Source: Myxococcales bacterium
GTDB lineage: Bacteria > Myxococcota_A > Polyangia > Polyangiales > Polyangiaceae
Reading direction: 5' to 3'
Length of the DNA stretch: 22,524 bases
NCBI GenBank assembly: GCA_013298325.1
Contig: JAAFHJ010000022.1
Location: 1 to 22,524 of the forward strand
The notes beneath the pieces were generated by a model. That model did no database searches and was not told where the DNA came from. It was given only the letters and a program-made list of their open reading frames with translations. The position numbers and the translations under genes are program-made. Shown here one piece after another: positions 8,525 through 16,734 of this stretch. Positions within the stretch are counted from its first letter, which is position 1; every line of letters starts with the position of its first letter.

Positions 8525-11008
8525 CTAGCGCGCGGCTGTTGCGGCGCCGGTCGCCGCCGCGACGCGGAGCAAATCGGCAAACACGCCGGCCGCCGTCACC
8601 TCGGGACCGGCCCCGGGCCCCTGGACGACGAGCGGATTCGCCCGGTAGCGATCGGTTGTAAACTGCACGATGTTGTCGGTCAGTCGGATGTGGGCGAAGG
8701 CGTGGTCGGCGGGCAGCGCGACAAGGCCGACGGAGGCCTCCATCGGCCCACCGAGGCGGGCAACGTAACGAAGCACTTCGCCGCGCGCTCGTGCCGCCTG
8801 GAAGCGCGCATCGAGGGGACCGTCGAGCTCGGGGAGGCGCGCGAGGAACTCGTCCCGCGGCACATCTCGGAGCGCGTCGGGGACGAGCGACTCCAGTGCC
8901 ACCTGCTCCAACGTCATCGCGTCGCCCCGTTCCCGGGCGAGGATGACGAGCTTCCGCGCCACATCGAGTCCGGAGAGATCGTCGCGGGGATCCGGCTCCG
9001 TGTAGCCGAGTTCTTTCGCCTCGCGGACGAGCGCGCTGAACGGGACCGAGCCGTCGTAACGGTTGAACAAGTAGGCGAGTGTGCCGGAGAAAATTCCAGC
9101 AATCGAAAGGACTTCGTCGCCGGTATCGAGGAGGTCCCGGAGCGTCGTGATGACCGGCAAGCCGGCGCCGACCGTCGACTCGTACTTGAAGAGGCCCGGA
9201 TTGCGTGTATCACGCACCTGCTTGTAGCGGGCGAGGGGGCCCGAGCCGGCCTGCTTGTTCGGCGTGATCACGTGGATTCCGCGCGCGAGCCACTCGCCGT
9301 AGTGGGAAGGCGCCTCGCCAGTCGACGTGCAGTCGAGGATCACCGCGTGGGGGATATGTGTGCTCTGCACATGATCGGCGAACGCCACGAGATCGGTGGG
9401 CCCACTTCCACCGGCGCCCCCAGCAGCCGTTGTGAGCTCGGGCATCTGGCCGTCGTCGGGCAGGACTTGCTCCCCGAGGAGCATCGCTTGACGGCCTCCA
9501 ATGGCCCGCACACGGAGGTCAATTCCCTGGGAAAGCAAGCGTTTCCGAGTCGCGGCAAGCTGGCGAAGTACCGCGCGACCGACGTTCCCCGGGCCGAGCA
9601 CTCCGACGGAAATCGTATGCGCCGACAGGTAGAACGCGGCATGGACGGCGCGGAGCGCGCGCGTCGCGTCTTTGGCGTCGATGGCGACCGAGATGTTCCG
9701 TTCGGAGGCCCCCTGGGCGATGACGCGCACGTTGACGTTCGCCTTTCGAAGCGCCCCGAAAAGGCGCGCGGCGATGCCAGGGGTCCCCGCCATTCCATCG
9801 CCGACGACGGCGAGCGCGGCGATCCCATGCGTGAGTGCGACGTCGGAGAGCTGTTTGGCATCGAGCTCCCGGCGAAAGGCGTCGCTGACGGCGGCGCTCG
9901 CCCGCTCAGCCTGCTCCGCGCGGACGACGCAGCAAATGGAGTGCTCGGAGCTCCCCTGGGAAATCATCACAACGGAGACGCCGCTTTGTTTGAGCGCCTG
10001 GAACGCGCGCTCCGCGGTCCCTGGGACGCCGATCATTCCGGCGCCTTCAATGTTCAGAATGGCGAGCCCCGAGAACGTTGTCACGCCCTTCACGGCGTCT
10101 TGCGCGGCGGCCGGTTCGAGGCGATTGCCGATCCGCGTCCCTGCATGCTCCGGGGTAAACGTACTCCGGGCAAAAATCGGAATTTGCCGCGCAATCGCCG
10201 GCGCCATTGTTTGCGGATGCACCACCTTCGCACCAAAATAGGCGAGTTCGCAGGCCTCTGAATAGCTAAGGTCTGGAATGAGGACCGCTTCCGGCACGAG
10301 TCGAGGATCGGCGGAAAGGACGCCAACGACGTCGCTCCACAAATGAAGTTCTTTGGCGCCAAACAATGCGGCAAAAATCGCGCCCGAGTAGTCGCTTCCG
10401 TTGCGGCCGAGCGTCGTAATCCGCCCACCGCTCCGTGCAACGAACCCGGTGACTACGACGCGCGTAAAGGGCGCTTGCTGCTCGCGCCAGGCGGCGAGGC
10501 GCCCCTCAGAACGTTCCCAGTCGACGTGGGCGCCGAGGTCGCTCGTCGTGACCTCAAGGACATCTCGCGCGTCGAGACGGGCCGTTGCGGCGTCACCGCG
10601 CGCAACGAAGCGCGCGTGGACGATATGGGATGACCACACCTCGCCAAGGCCGGAAATGAGGTCGCGCAGGTCGGGCGAAACGGCTCCGATTTTCGCTTGG
10701 GCGTCGAGGAGGGCGGTGAGGGTACGAAACTCGTCGTCGAAAGTCGCGAGGAGCCCCTCAGGCGTTTCAAGGAGCGTTTCAGCCACCGTGCGATGGCGGT
10801 TGGCCAGCGTTTCAACGTCGTTTCGCCACGTCTCGTCGCCAGCCGCCGCCTTCGCGACAAGCGCGAGGAGCGCGTCCGTGACCCCCTGCATCGCGGAGAC
10901 GACCACGGCCTGCGTGCCGTCGCCGGTACGGGCGAGAAGGACATCGACGACGTGGGCGATGCGTTCGGCGTTTGCGAGACTCGACCCACCAAATTTGTGC
11001 GCAATCAC
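8525..11008 (-). CDS. thrA: Bifunctional aspartokinase / homoserine dehydrogenase
   Basis: This fused enzyme catalyses the first step (aspartate to aspartyl phosphate) and the third step (aspartate semialdehyde to homoserine) of threonine synthesis. The aspartokinase part begins with HKFGGSSLANAERI and contains TLGRNGSDYSGAIFAALF. Two ACT-like regulatory segments follow (LNIEGAGMIGVPGTAERAF and VGDGMAGTPGIAARLF). The dehydrogenase part has the NAD(P)-binding GVLGPGNVGRAV and catalytic-region motifs GIFSGTLAYLFN and EAKELGYTEPDPRDDLSG. I chose the GTG at 11006-11008, giving 827 residues (E. coli ThrA: 820) and starting just before KFGG. A farther ATG at 11116 would add 36 unconserved residues and overlap the divergent HiPIP gene. 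The ACT segments suggest feedback inhibition by threonine. No leader-peptide attenuator is visible in the 75-base divergent gap. Confidence 0.96.
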   Translation of the reverse strand: MIAHKFGGSSLANAERIAHVVDVLLARTGDGTQAVVVSAMQGVTDALLALVAKAAAGDETWRNDVETLANRHRTVAETLLETPEGLLATFDDEFRTLTALLDAQAKIGAVSPDLRDLISGLGEVWSSHIVHARFVARGDAATARLDARDVLEVTTSDLGAHVDWERSEGRLAAWREQQAPFTRVVVTGFVARSGGRITTLGRNGSDYSGAIFAALFGAKELHLWSDVVGVLSADPRLVPEAVLIPDLSYSEACELAYFGAKVVHPQTMAPAIARQIPIFARSTFTPEHAGTRIGNRLEPAAAQDAVKGVTTFSGLAILNIEGAGMIGVPGTAERAFQALKQSGVSVVMISQGSSEHSICCVVRAEQAERASAAVSDAFRRELDAKQLSDVALTHGIAALAVVGDGMAGTPGIAARLFGALRKANVNVRVIAQGASERNISVAIDAKDATRALRAVHAAFYLSAHTISVGVLGPGNVGRAVLRQLAATRKRLLSQGIDLRVRAIGGRQAMLLGEQVLPDDGQMPELTTAAGGAGGSGPTDLVAFADHVQSTHIPHAVILDCTSTGEAPSHYGEWLARGIHVITPNKQAGSGPLARYKQVRDTRNPGLFKYESTVGAGLPVITTLRDLLDTGDEVLSIAGIFSGTLAYLFNRYDGSVPFSALVREAKELGYTEPDPRDDLSGLDVARKLVILARERGDAMTLEQVALESLVPDALRDVPRDEFLARLPELDGPLDARFQAARARGEVLRYVARLGGPMEASVGLVALPADHAFAHIRLTDNIVQFTTDRYRANPLVVQGPGAGPEVTAAGVFADLLRVAAATGAATAAR

Positions 11009-11083
11009 GACGCAGCACGTTACTCGAAACGGTGCGCCTCCGTGGAGCGATCTGCTGGGCATGCGTGTTGCTGGAAAGCGCTC

Positions 11084-11392
11084 ATGGAACCGATCAACCG
11101 CCGCCGTTTTCTGCAATTCCTCCCCGCCGCCGCCGCCATCGCCGCAATTCCTGCGCTCGCCGCCTGCAAGAAAGACCTATCTTGCGCGGACGAAAGCGCC
11201 CTCACGGCGGATCAGAAGGCCACCCGAAAAGGGGTCCAGTACGTCGACACGACGATGACGCCCGGCAAGCCCTGCTCGGGCTGCAAGTGGTTCAAGACGG
11301 CCGGCGCGGAGGCCTGCGGGACCTGCGAGAAGGTCCCCGGTCCCATCCACCCGAACGGCGGCTGCCTCGCCTTCGTCGCAACCGGTAGCTGA
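11084..11392 (+). CDS. High-potential iron-sulfur protein (HiPIP), Tat-exported probable lipoprotein
   Basis: HiPIPs carry one [4Fe-4S] cluster and shuttle electrons in the periplasm, often to a terminal oxidase or photosynthetic reaction centre. In this 102-residue protein the likely cluster ligands are C64, C67, C81 and C94, with spacing C-x2-C-x13-C-x12-C close to the family's. The N terminus has a twin-arginine motif (RRRFLQF, residues 6-12), as expected for a cofactor folded before export, then a hydrophobic Ala-rich stretch and a lipobox LAAC ending at C28. That suggests the mature protein is lipid-anchored. C34 and C78 are additional cysteines. ATG 11084 has a Shine-Dalgarno GGAAAG (11073-11078). 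The gene diverges from thrA with 75 bases between and is followed by a terminator, so it is probably monocistronic. Its redox partner is not in the window. Confidence 0.88.
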   Translation: MEPINRRRFLQFLPAAAAIAAIPALAACKKDLSCADESALTADQKATRKGVQYVDTTMTPGKPCSGCKWFKTAGAEACGTCEKVPGPIHPNGGCLAFVATGS

Positions 11393-11426
11393 CACTTCGA
11401 AGCGAAACGTTCCGAAACAAAACTTG

Positions 11427-11463
11427 AAACGGCACTGTTTCTTTGTGAAACGGTGCCGTTTTC
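11427..11463. terminator. Strong bidirectional rho-independent terminator
   Basis: AAACGGCAC (11427-11435) pairs perfectly with GTGCCGTTT (11453-11461). An inner stem TGTTTC/GAAACG adds five pairs plus a T-G wobble around the loop TTTGT, for about 15 pairs in all. T residues follow on the plus strand, and the opposite flank is A-rich, so it can also stop minus-strand transcription. It sits between the convergent HiPIP and sigma54-activator genes. Confidence 0.9.
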
Positions 11464-11468
11464 GTAGG

Positions 11469-12875
11469 TCACTCTTTTTCGTCGCGGTCGAGGACGCGCG
11501 TGTCCCGGAGCCCGTAGCGCTGGATCAGCCGGTAGAGATTCATCCGGTCCATCTGGGCTTTTCGGGCGGCGCGGCTGATGTTTCCGTCGGACCAATCGAG
11601 AAGGGACCCGATGTACCGGCGCTCAAAGTCGGCGATCGTTCGCTCTTTTGCCTCGCGGAACGAGACCGCGAGGTCGACTGGCTGAGGTCCGGCACTCTCC
11701 GGGCGAGGCGGCTGGGAGGGGGTGCGGTTGCCGAAGGGGGCATCGCTGTATGTCGGCGAAGTTGTTTGAAGAACGACGGTTCGTTCGACGAAGTTCCGAA
11801 GCTCGCGGACGTTTCCTGGCCACTCGTGGCGGCTCAGATCATCGAGCACGTCCTTCGTGAACAGGTGGGCGCTCTCGTTGGCGCCGAGGACTTCCAAAAA
11901 GTTCCGCACGAGGAGCGGCAGGTCTTCGATGCGTTCCCGGAGCGGCGGTACGCGGAGCGTGACGACCGAAAGCCGGAAGTAGAGGTCTTCGCGGAAGCGA
12001 CCCTGGTTCACCTCGCGCTCCAGGCGTCGATTCGTGGCGGCGATGACGCGAACGTCGACCTTCCGCGTGGAAGCCTCGCCGATTCGCCGGATCTCTCGCG
12101 CCTCAAGCGCGCGCAGAAGTTTCGGCTGCATTTCGAGGGGCATCTCCCCGATTTCGTCGAGAAATACGGTGCCCCCTTGGGCCGCCTCAAATGCGCCAAT
12201 TCGGTCTCGATCGGCGCCGGTGAACGCGCCTCGGGTGTGACCGAAAAGCTCGCTCTCGATCAGGTTAGGCGAAATCGCGCTGCAATCGACAATGACGAAC
12301 GGCTTCTTTGCGCGATTTCCGGCTCGGACGATTTCCGATGCGACCAGTTCTTTTCCGGTGCCGCTCTCGCCTTCAATCAGCACATTGCTGTCGCTCGCCG
12401 CGACGCGCTCAACGAGCGCGAAAAGGCGCCGCATCGGAACGCTGCCGCCATGAAGGTGCCCGAGCCGAGCCGCTTCCGCAAGATCGACGCTTGCCGCCGA
12501 AGGCTTCCCCTTCAGGCGGAGGAGCGAACCGCCGATTTCCACGACGCCGCCCGCCTCAGGGATAAATGCGTCCTGCACACGCAGCCCCGCAAGAGTGGTC
12601 CCATTGAGCGAGCCCGAGTCGTGAAGACGCCAGCCCTTCTCATCGCGGGTAATCCGGCAATGAAATCTGGAAACCTGCGGGTCGTCGATCACGAGATTGT
12701 TGCTCGGATGGGAGCCGATCCTCAGGTAATCTCCGTCGAGCACGGTGGTCCGCGCCAGCGGCTTGCCCGCCTCACGCTCAACCACAACTTCAAAGCGACC
12801 GGTTGCGCTCTTTCCGGAATAAACCGGCGTCAAAGCTTCAAAGGTGAGACGATCGTCGGAAATTGAGTTGGGCAT
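11469..12875 (-). CDS. Sigma54-dependent transcriptional activator with N-terminal FHA domain
   Basis: This is a bacterial enhancer-binding protein that uses ATP to open sigma54 promoters. It has 468 residues from ATG 12875; a longer open frame to 12950 adds a poor N terminus. The FHA domain (about 46-120) keeps the phosphothreonine-reading residues: RIGS at 52-55, SRFH at 69-72 and NG at 91-92. The AAA+ domain has Walker A GESGTGKE (169-176), the sigma54-contacting loop GAFTGA (216-221) and Walker B GGTVFLDEIGEM (from 234). A C-terminal Fis-type helix-turn-helix (near GNISRAARKAQMDRMNLYRLI) binds DNA. An FHA domain in place of a receiver implies control by Ser/Thr kinase signalling rather than a histidine kinase. 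The gene diverges from the cyclase-kinase unit, whose kinase is a candidate input. The target promoter is not identified. Confidence 0.94.
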   Translation of the reverse strand: MPNSISDDRLTFEALTPVYSGKSATGRFEVVVEREAGKPLARTTVLDGDYLRIGSHPSNNLVIDDPQVSRFHCRITRDEKGWRLHDSGSLNGTTLAGLRVQDAFIPEAGGVVEIGGSLLRLKGKPSAASVDLAEAARLGHLHGGSVPMRRLFALVERVAASDSNVLIEGESGTGKELVASEIVRAGNRAKKPFVIVDCSAISPNLIESELFGHTRGAFTGADRDRIGAFEAAQGGTVFLDEIGEMPLEMQPKLLRALEAREIRRIGEASTRKVDVRVIAATNRRLEREVNQGRFREDLYFRLSVVTLRVPPLRERIEDLPLLVRNFLEVLGANESAHLFTKDVLDDLSRHEWPGNVRELRNFVERTVVLQTTSPTYSDAPFGNRTPSQPPRPESAGPQPVDLAVSFREAKERTIADFERRYIGSLLDWSDGNISRAARKAQMDRMNLYRLIQRYGLRDTRVLDRDEKE

Positions 12876-13166
12876 CGTCGGTCTGTGGGATTGAGGGCAG
12901 GTTTCGAGGCGAGCGAAGGAGCCTAGCAGAGAACGGAGACAGCGTACCAATCGGTAATGCGGAGTTCTTTTCCGCTCTTTTCACTGCTGGTACGCGTCAG
13001 ATCCGGGGCGGTCGTGCAGGTGGTACAGAGATGATCCGGCGCGAGAATGCATCATGTGTAGCGAACGGACATCATTGGCAAACTGCGATTGTTAGACGCG
13101 ATTGGTTCCGTCTTCTTCAGCGTTCTTTCCTTGCAGCGCGGCGCGAGGGAAGCCATACACGGCCCG
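12876..13166. promoter_or_regulatory. Divergent regulatory region with a nested inverted repeat
   Basis: About 290 bases separate the sigma54 activator from the cyclase operon; no convincing gene is seen here. GCGTACCA (12942-12949) is repeated inverted as TGGTACGC (12988-12995). Between them, GCGGA (12959-12963) and TCCGC (12971-12975) form a small inner hairpin followed by TCTTTTC. GATCCGG also occurs twice (about 13003 and 13034). I found no sigma54 element with the required GG-N10-GC spacing and no clear sigma70 boxes. The repeat could be an operator or a leader hairpin. Confidence 0.45.
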
Positions 13167-14942
13167 GTGTCACCCTCTGTTGCCCCGCGGGGCGCATCCC
13201 TCACGCCAACGACGCTCCCCCCGGCGCGCACCATCCGCTTTTCGCTTCGTATCAAGTGGGCCGCCGCGATCTTGATCGCGGCACTCGTCCCACTCGTGGT
13301 CGTCGCCGCGCGTGGGCTTTCGGTGCAGCGGAGTGGCCTCGTCCGCGTCGAGAACGAACTCGAACTCGCCGCCACTTCCCTATCCCGGCGGGGGATTGAC
13401 GAGGCGTTGGCGGAAAACGGGCGCCTCGCAGCCGACGTCGCCGCAATTCTCGCCAACGGCGACCTCACCGACGCCGCGGCGTTCTCCCTCGTTCAGGGGG
13501 CCGTGAAGCGGAACACGGTCGTCTCTGACCTGGCCGTTTATGACCCGGAAGGGAATTTTCGCCTCGCCGCCGTCGGAACCGTCGCCGGAGCTACCGCCCG
13601 TAAACCTCCGCAAAAACTGCCAGAATTGGTCGACGGAGGAGCCGCCCTCCTTCGCGATGGCGACTCCCTTCGCTTGATTGAGCCGGAGCGCGTCGGCGAC
13701 GAGTTGGTCGGTTTCGTCGTCTCGTGGATCCCGATTCGCGTCTTCGATGAGCGCCTCGACGAGATCAGCCGGCGGCACCTAGGTGCAGCGGGTCGCATTT
13801 CGATCCTCGATGCGAGCCTCCAGCCGCTCGCGGGCGGGCTCCCGCTGGCCGACGCAAAAAGCCTCGTAAAGAGCATTGATCGCGGTGGCGATGCTGGGAA
13901 GAAAGTCTCCTTTGAGTTGTCGGGGACGTTCCGTACGCAGTCGGGCGCACAGTGGGTCGGAACGGTGGTTCAGGACCCCGCACGAGCGCTTGTATTCTGC
14001 ACGGGGCGACCGGAGGCGGAGGCGTTCGCCGAGCTCGGTGCGACTCGCCGCGCCTTCTTTTTCGCGAGCGGCGGCGCGCTCCTGCTCGCGCTGATCCTCG
14101 GGACGGTGCTTGCGCGACGGACGACGGAACCGATCGCGAGCTTGGTACGCCTCGTAAATCGCTATCGAAAACGAGAGTTTTCTGCGGCGAGCACGGTGCG
14201 CACCGGCGACGAGCTTGAAGACCTCGGCGACGCGCTTACCCGGATGGCCCAGGGGATCGCGGACGGCGAGGCGGAGCTCCGTCGCCAGGAGGCGGTCCGC
14301 AACGACCTTTCCCGATTCCTCCCCGAGGCCCTCGCGACGCGGATCGCCGCCGGAGAGGCGGAGATGGCTCTTGGGGGGCGCCGAAAGATCGTCGCGGTTC
14401 TCTTTGCCGATGTCGTCGCGTTTACTCCCTTCGCGGAGAAGGCGGCACCCGAGGATGTTTCCGCCTTTCTCAATGAACTTTTCGGTATTCTCTCGGAGGT
14501 TGTCTTTCGCCACGACGGTGTCGTCGACAAGTTCCTCGGCGATTGCATCATGGCTGTCTTTGGCGCCATGGACGAAGCCGACCCCGCGGAGGCGGCCCGT
14601 CGTGCGGTAGCCGCCTCCGAAGACATGCATCGCTTCGTCGCGGCGAGCGCCCCCTCGTGGCAAGATCGTTTCGGGTTCGACGTCCGCGTCGGCATCGGTG
14701 TGGCACTTGGGGACGCGGTCGTCGGCAACTTGGGCAGCGAACGACGCATGGAATTTACCGCCGTAGGGGATGCGGTCAATGTCGCGGCGCGCCTCGAGAC
14801 GCTCGCCCGCCCCGGTCAGACGCTGGTGACGCACGCAGTGGCGACGCAGGCGGACGAATTCGTGTTTCGCTCCCTCGGGGAACGCGCCCTTCGTGGGAAG
14901 TCGGCCCCGGTCGAAATCTTTGAACTTGTGGTGGACGAATGA
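13167..14942 (+). CDS. Membrane-bound class III adenylate cyclase with HAMP domain
   Basis: The enzyme makes cyclic AMP from ATP at the inner membrane. I chose GTG 13167 (591 residues); a TTG at 13089 would add 26 residues and neither has a good Shine-Dalgarno. A transmembrane helix (about 32-48) is followed by a periplasmic sensor-like region (about 50-290), a second helix (about 296-316), a HAMP linker (about 317-369) and the catalytic domain (about 405-590). The metal-binding aspartates are D415 (LFADVVAFT) and D459 (KFLGDC). K455 and D535 (TAVGDAVNVAARLE) are the residues that select adenine, and N538 and R542 are the transition-state residues, so the domain looks active and makes cAMP rather than cGMP. 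Its stop overlaps the kinase start (ATGA), which indicates translational coupling. The signal sensed is unknown. Confidence 0.92.
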   Translation: MSPSVAPRGASLTPTTLPPARTIRFSLRIKWAAAILIAALVPLVVVAARGLSVQRSGLVRVENELELAATSLSRRGIDEALAENGRLAADVAAILANGDLTDAAAFSLVQGAVKRNTVVSDLAVYDPEGNFRLAAVGTVAGATARKPPQKLPELVDGGAALLRDGDSLRLIEPERVGDELVGFVVSWIPIRVFDERLDEISRRHLGAAGRISILDASLQPLAGGLPLADAKSLVKSIDRGGDAGKKVSFELSGTFRTQSGAQWVGTVVQDPARALVFCTGRPEAEAFAELGATRRAFFFASGGALLLALILGTVLARRTTEPIASLVRLVNRYRKREFSAASTVRTGDELEDLGDALTRMAQGIADGEAELRRQEAVRNDLSRFLPEALATRIAAGEAEMALGGRRKIVAVLFADVVAFTPFAEKAAPEDVSAFLNELFGILSEVVFRHDGVVDKFLGDCIMAVFGAMDEADPAEAARRAVAASEDMHRFVAASAPSWQDRFGFDVRVGIGVALGDAVVGNLGSERRMEFTAVGDAVNVAARLETLARPGQTLVTHAVATQADEFVFRSLGERALRGKSAPVEIFELVVDE

Positions 14943-16363
14943 ACATCCCGCAAAACACTGCCCCGCACGCCGGCGAGGCGCCGCTCCTCTTCGCGCCGGG
15001 GACGATTATCGCCGGGCGTTACGTCCTCGAAACGCTCCTTGGGCGAGGCGGCATGGGGGAAGTCTGGCGGGCGGCGCACGCGTCGCTTGGGCACACCGTC
15101 GCCGTGAAGTTTCTGCTCGGCCCACCGGAACAAGCGAGTGAATTTCGAGCACGTTTCGTACGTGAGGCCCAGCTCTTGGCGCGCGTTCAGCATCCGAACG
15201 TCGTTGCCATTCACGACTTCGGGATCCACGGTCCGAGCGCCTTCGAGGCCGTCCCGTTCCTCGTCATGGAGGAGGTGCACGGGGAACCGCTGGCCGACCT
15301 CTTCGGCCCCGATCGCAATCCTCTCCCAACGACGCGGATCGCTGCCCTGTTCGACCAAATCCTATCGGTGCTCGAAAGTTTGCATGGTGCAGGCATTGTC
15401 CACCGCGACATGAAGCCAGAGAACGTCATGCGTCTCGCGCTCGCGGGGCGAGAAGACCACGTAAAAGTTCTCGATTTCGGGCTCGCCGTCTCCACGGCCC
15501 AAGAGGACGCCGGCTCGCGCATCACCCGCGAAGGGACCTTCCAAGGGACCCCCGTGTACATGAGCCCCGAGCAGTTCCAGGGGCGCGAGATCGGCCCTGC
15601 GGCCGACATCTACGCCGTTGGATGCATGTTGCACGAAGCGTTTACCGGGCTCCCCCCCTTTGATGCGCCCGACCTCGGCGGCCTGCTCGCAGCCCATGTG
15701 CTCGTCGAGCCTCCGCCGATGGCCGACCACGGGCGGCGTCCGGAGGTGTCGATCGGCCTCGAAAAGGTCGTCGCGAAGGCGCTCGCGAAGGCCCCGGAAC
15801 AGCGCTGGACCGCTCATGAATTTCGGGTTGCGCTGTCGTCGGCCGTCCGCGGAACCGACGCCGACACCCTCGTTGCGTTGGCAACGGCGGAGCGTCTCCG
15901 TGCCGCGGGGCTCTCCCGCGAAGAGCGCGCGCTCACCGGTTCCTTTCAGCATCGCGGCGCCGGTTCGGCGACGATGAGCGCGCTCCCCGAGGGGACGCCC
16001 CCCCGCGTGATCCTTTGGACGAAGAGCTCGGAAGAGACGCTGGCCCTTCGAGATGCCACGAGCGTTGCCGGCTGCCGTGCTCGCATCCACGACGGGGATG
16101 AGCTCCCGCCTGCGTTCTTCGGCGACGAGCCGGTCCGCGTCCTCGTTTTAGTGATGGGCGACGGCGACGATGCTGTAGCGCGACTCACGCGACTCAAGGA
16201 GTCAACCGTGCACCAGAAGATCCCGGCGATCGTGGTATTCCGCGGCAGCGCAGCGGCGATTCCAACCTGGATACGTGCCGGTGCGGCCGATGCGATCGGC
16301 GAAAACGAGGCACGCGAGGGGTTGGCTCGCCGCGTGCTGCGTCTCGTCAAACGAGGACGATGA
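14939..16363 (+). CDS. Ser/Thr protein kinase with degenerate receiver-like C-terminal domain
   Basis: This is a cytoplasmic Hanks-type (PknB-like) kinase of 474 residues without a transmembrane segment. Kinase landmarks are complete: Gly-rich loop GRGGMG (35-40), ATP lysine K57, helix-C glutamate E76, catalytic loop HRDMKPEN (155-162), DFG at 179-181 and activation-segment end GTPVYMSPEQF (203-213). After a linker (about 300-355), residues 355-470 show alternating hydrophobic strands and helices ending AGAADAIGENEAREGLARRVLRLV, which resembles a response-regulator receiver. The phospho-acceptor Asp and conserved Lys positions appear substituted, so I call it a pseudo-receiver, by eye only. 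The start overlaps the cyclase stop and the stop overlaps the next start, both as ATGA, so the three genes are made together. Confidence 0.93.
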   Translation: MNIPQNTAPHAGEAPLLFAPGTIIAGRYVLETLLGRGGMGEVWRAAHASLGHTVAVKFLLGPPEQASEFRARFVREAQLLARVQHPNVVAIHDFGIHGPSAFEAVPFLVMEEVHGEPLADLFGPDRNPLPTTRIAALFDQILSVLESLHGAGIVHRDMKPENVMRLALAGREDHVKVLDFGLAVSTAQEDAGSRITREGTFQGTPVYMSPEQFQGREIGPAADIYAVGCMLHEAFTGLPPFDAPDLGGLLAAHVLVEPPPMADHGRRPEVSIGLEKVVAKALAKAPEQRWTAHEFRVALSSAVRGTDADTLVALATAERLRAAGLSREERALTGSFQHRGAGSATMSALPEGTPPRVILWTKSSEETLALRDATSVAGCRARIHDGDELPPAFFGDEPVRVLVLVMGDGDDAVARLTRLKESTVHQKIPAIVVFRGSAAAIPTWIRAGAADAIGENEAREGLARRVLRLVKRGR

Positions 16364-16734
16364 AGATGCGTCAATCCCTTTTAAAGAACTTTCCTTTTGT
16401 AATTTCGGCGATCGTCGCCACGGCGAGCGTCGCTCATGCAGACGATGCCCCGGGCACCGTTCGCTACACGGTCCAAAAAGGGGACACGTGCGCCAAGTTG
16501 GCATTGCGCGTGTACAAAGACCCGCGCGGTGTGGAGCTCATCCATACCGCGAACCCTGGGCTCGGGCCGCTCCCCCACAATCTCGTGCCCGGTACGGTGC
16601 TTCTATTCCCGCCAAAAGCCGACAAAGAGGGCCCGGATGCGCGTTTGACCGCGTTTCGGAATCAGGTGATCGTTCAGGTACCCGATTCGCGACCGGCGAA
16701 GAAGGAAGACGCCCTCTTTCTTTCGCGGAAATAA
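16360..16734 (+). pseudogene. LysM/FecR envelope protein, 5' part (frameshifted)
   Basis: This is the first half of a gene broken by a frameshift. ATG 16360 overlaps the kinase stop (ATGA); a second ATG at 16366 is possible. The 124-residue product has a signal peptide (about 1-27, ending AHA) and a LysM domain (about 34-85: VRYTVQKGDTCAKLALRVYKD to NLVPGTVLLFPP), which in other proteins binds peptidoglycan. A FecR-type domain then begins (DARLTAFRNQVIVQV) but stops abruptly at TAA 16732-16734. The missing continuation (GNKVATATNSSADVRFKD) is found in the next frame directly downstream. The change lies in GCCCTCTTTCTTTCGCGG (16711-16728), where one extra T or a duplicated CTTT would explain it. 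A short stand-alone LysM protein is possible but less likely. Confidence 0.85.

Noticed and set aside
8507..10261. Plus-strand open frame of 584 codons
   Set aside because: It lies antisense to thrA and thrB and shows no recognisable domain.
11009..11116. ATG 11116 as the thrA start
   Set aside because: It adds 36 residues without similarity and runs into the divergent HiPIP gene; the GTG at 11008 fits the family length.
11424..12866. Long plus-strand open frame of 480 codons
   Set aside because: It is antisense to the FHA-sigma54 activator, whose domains are unmistakable; long antisense frames are common at this GC content.
16711..16728. Programmed +1 ribosomal frameshift in the LysM-FecR gene
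   Set aside because: No upstream Shine-Dalgarno-like stimulator, slow stop codon at the shift site or stimulatory hairpin is visible; mutation or read error is simpler.
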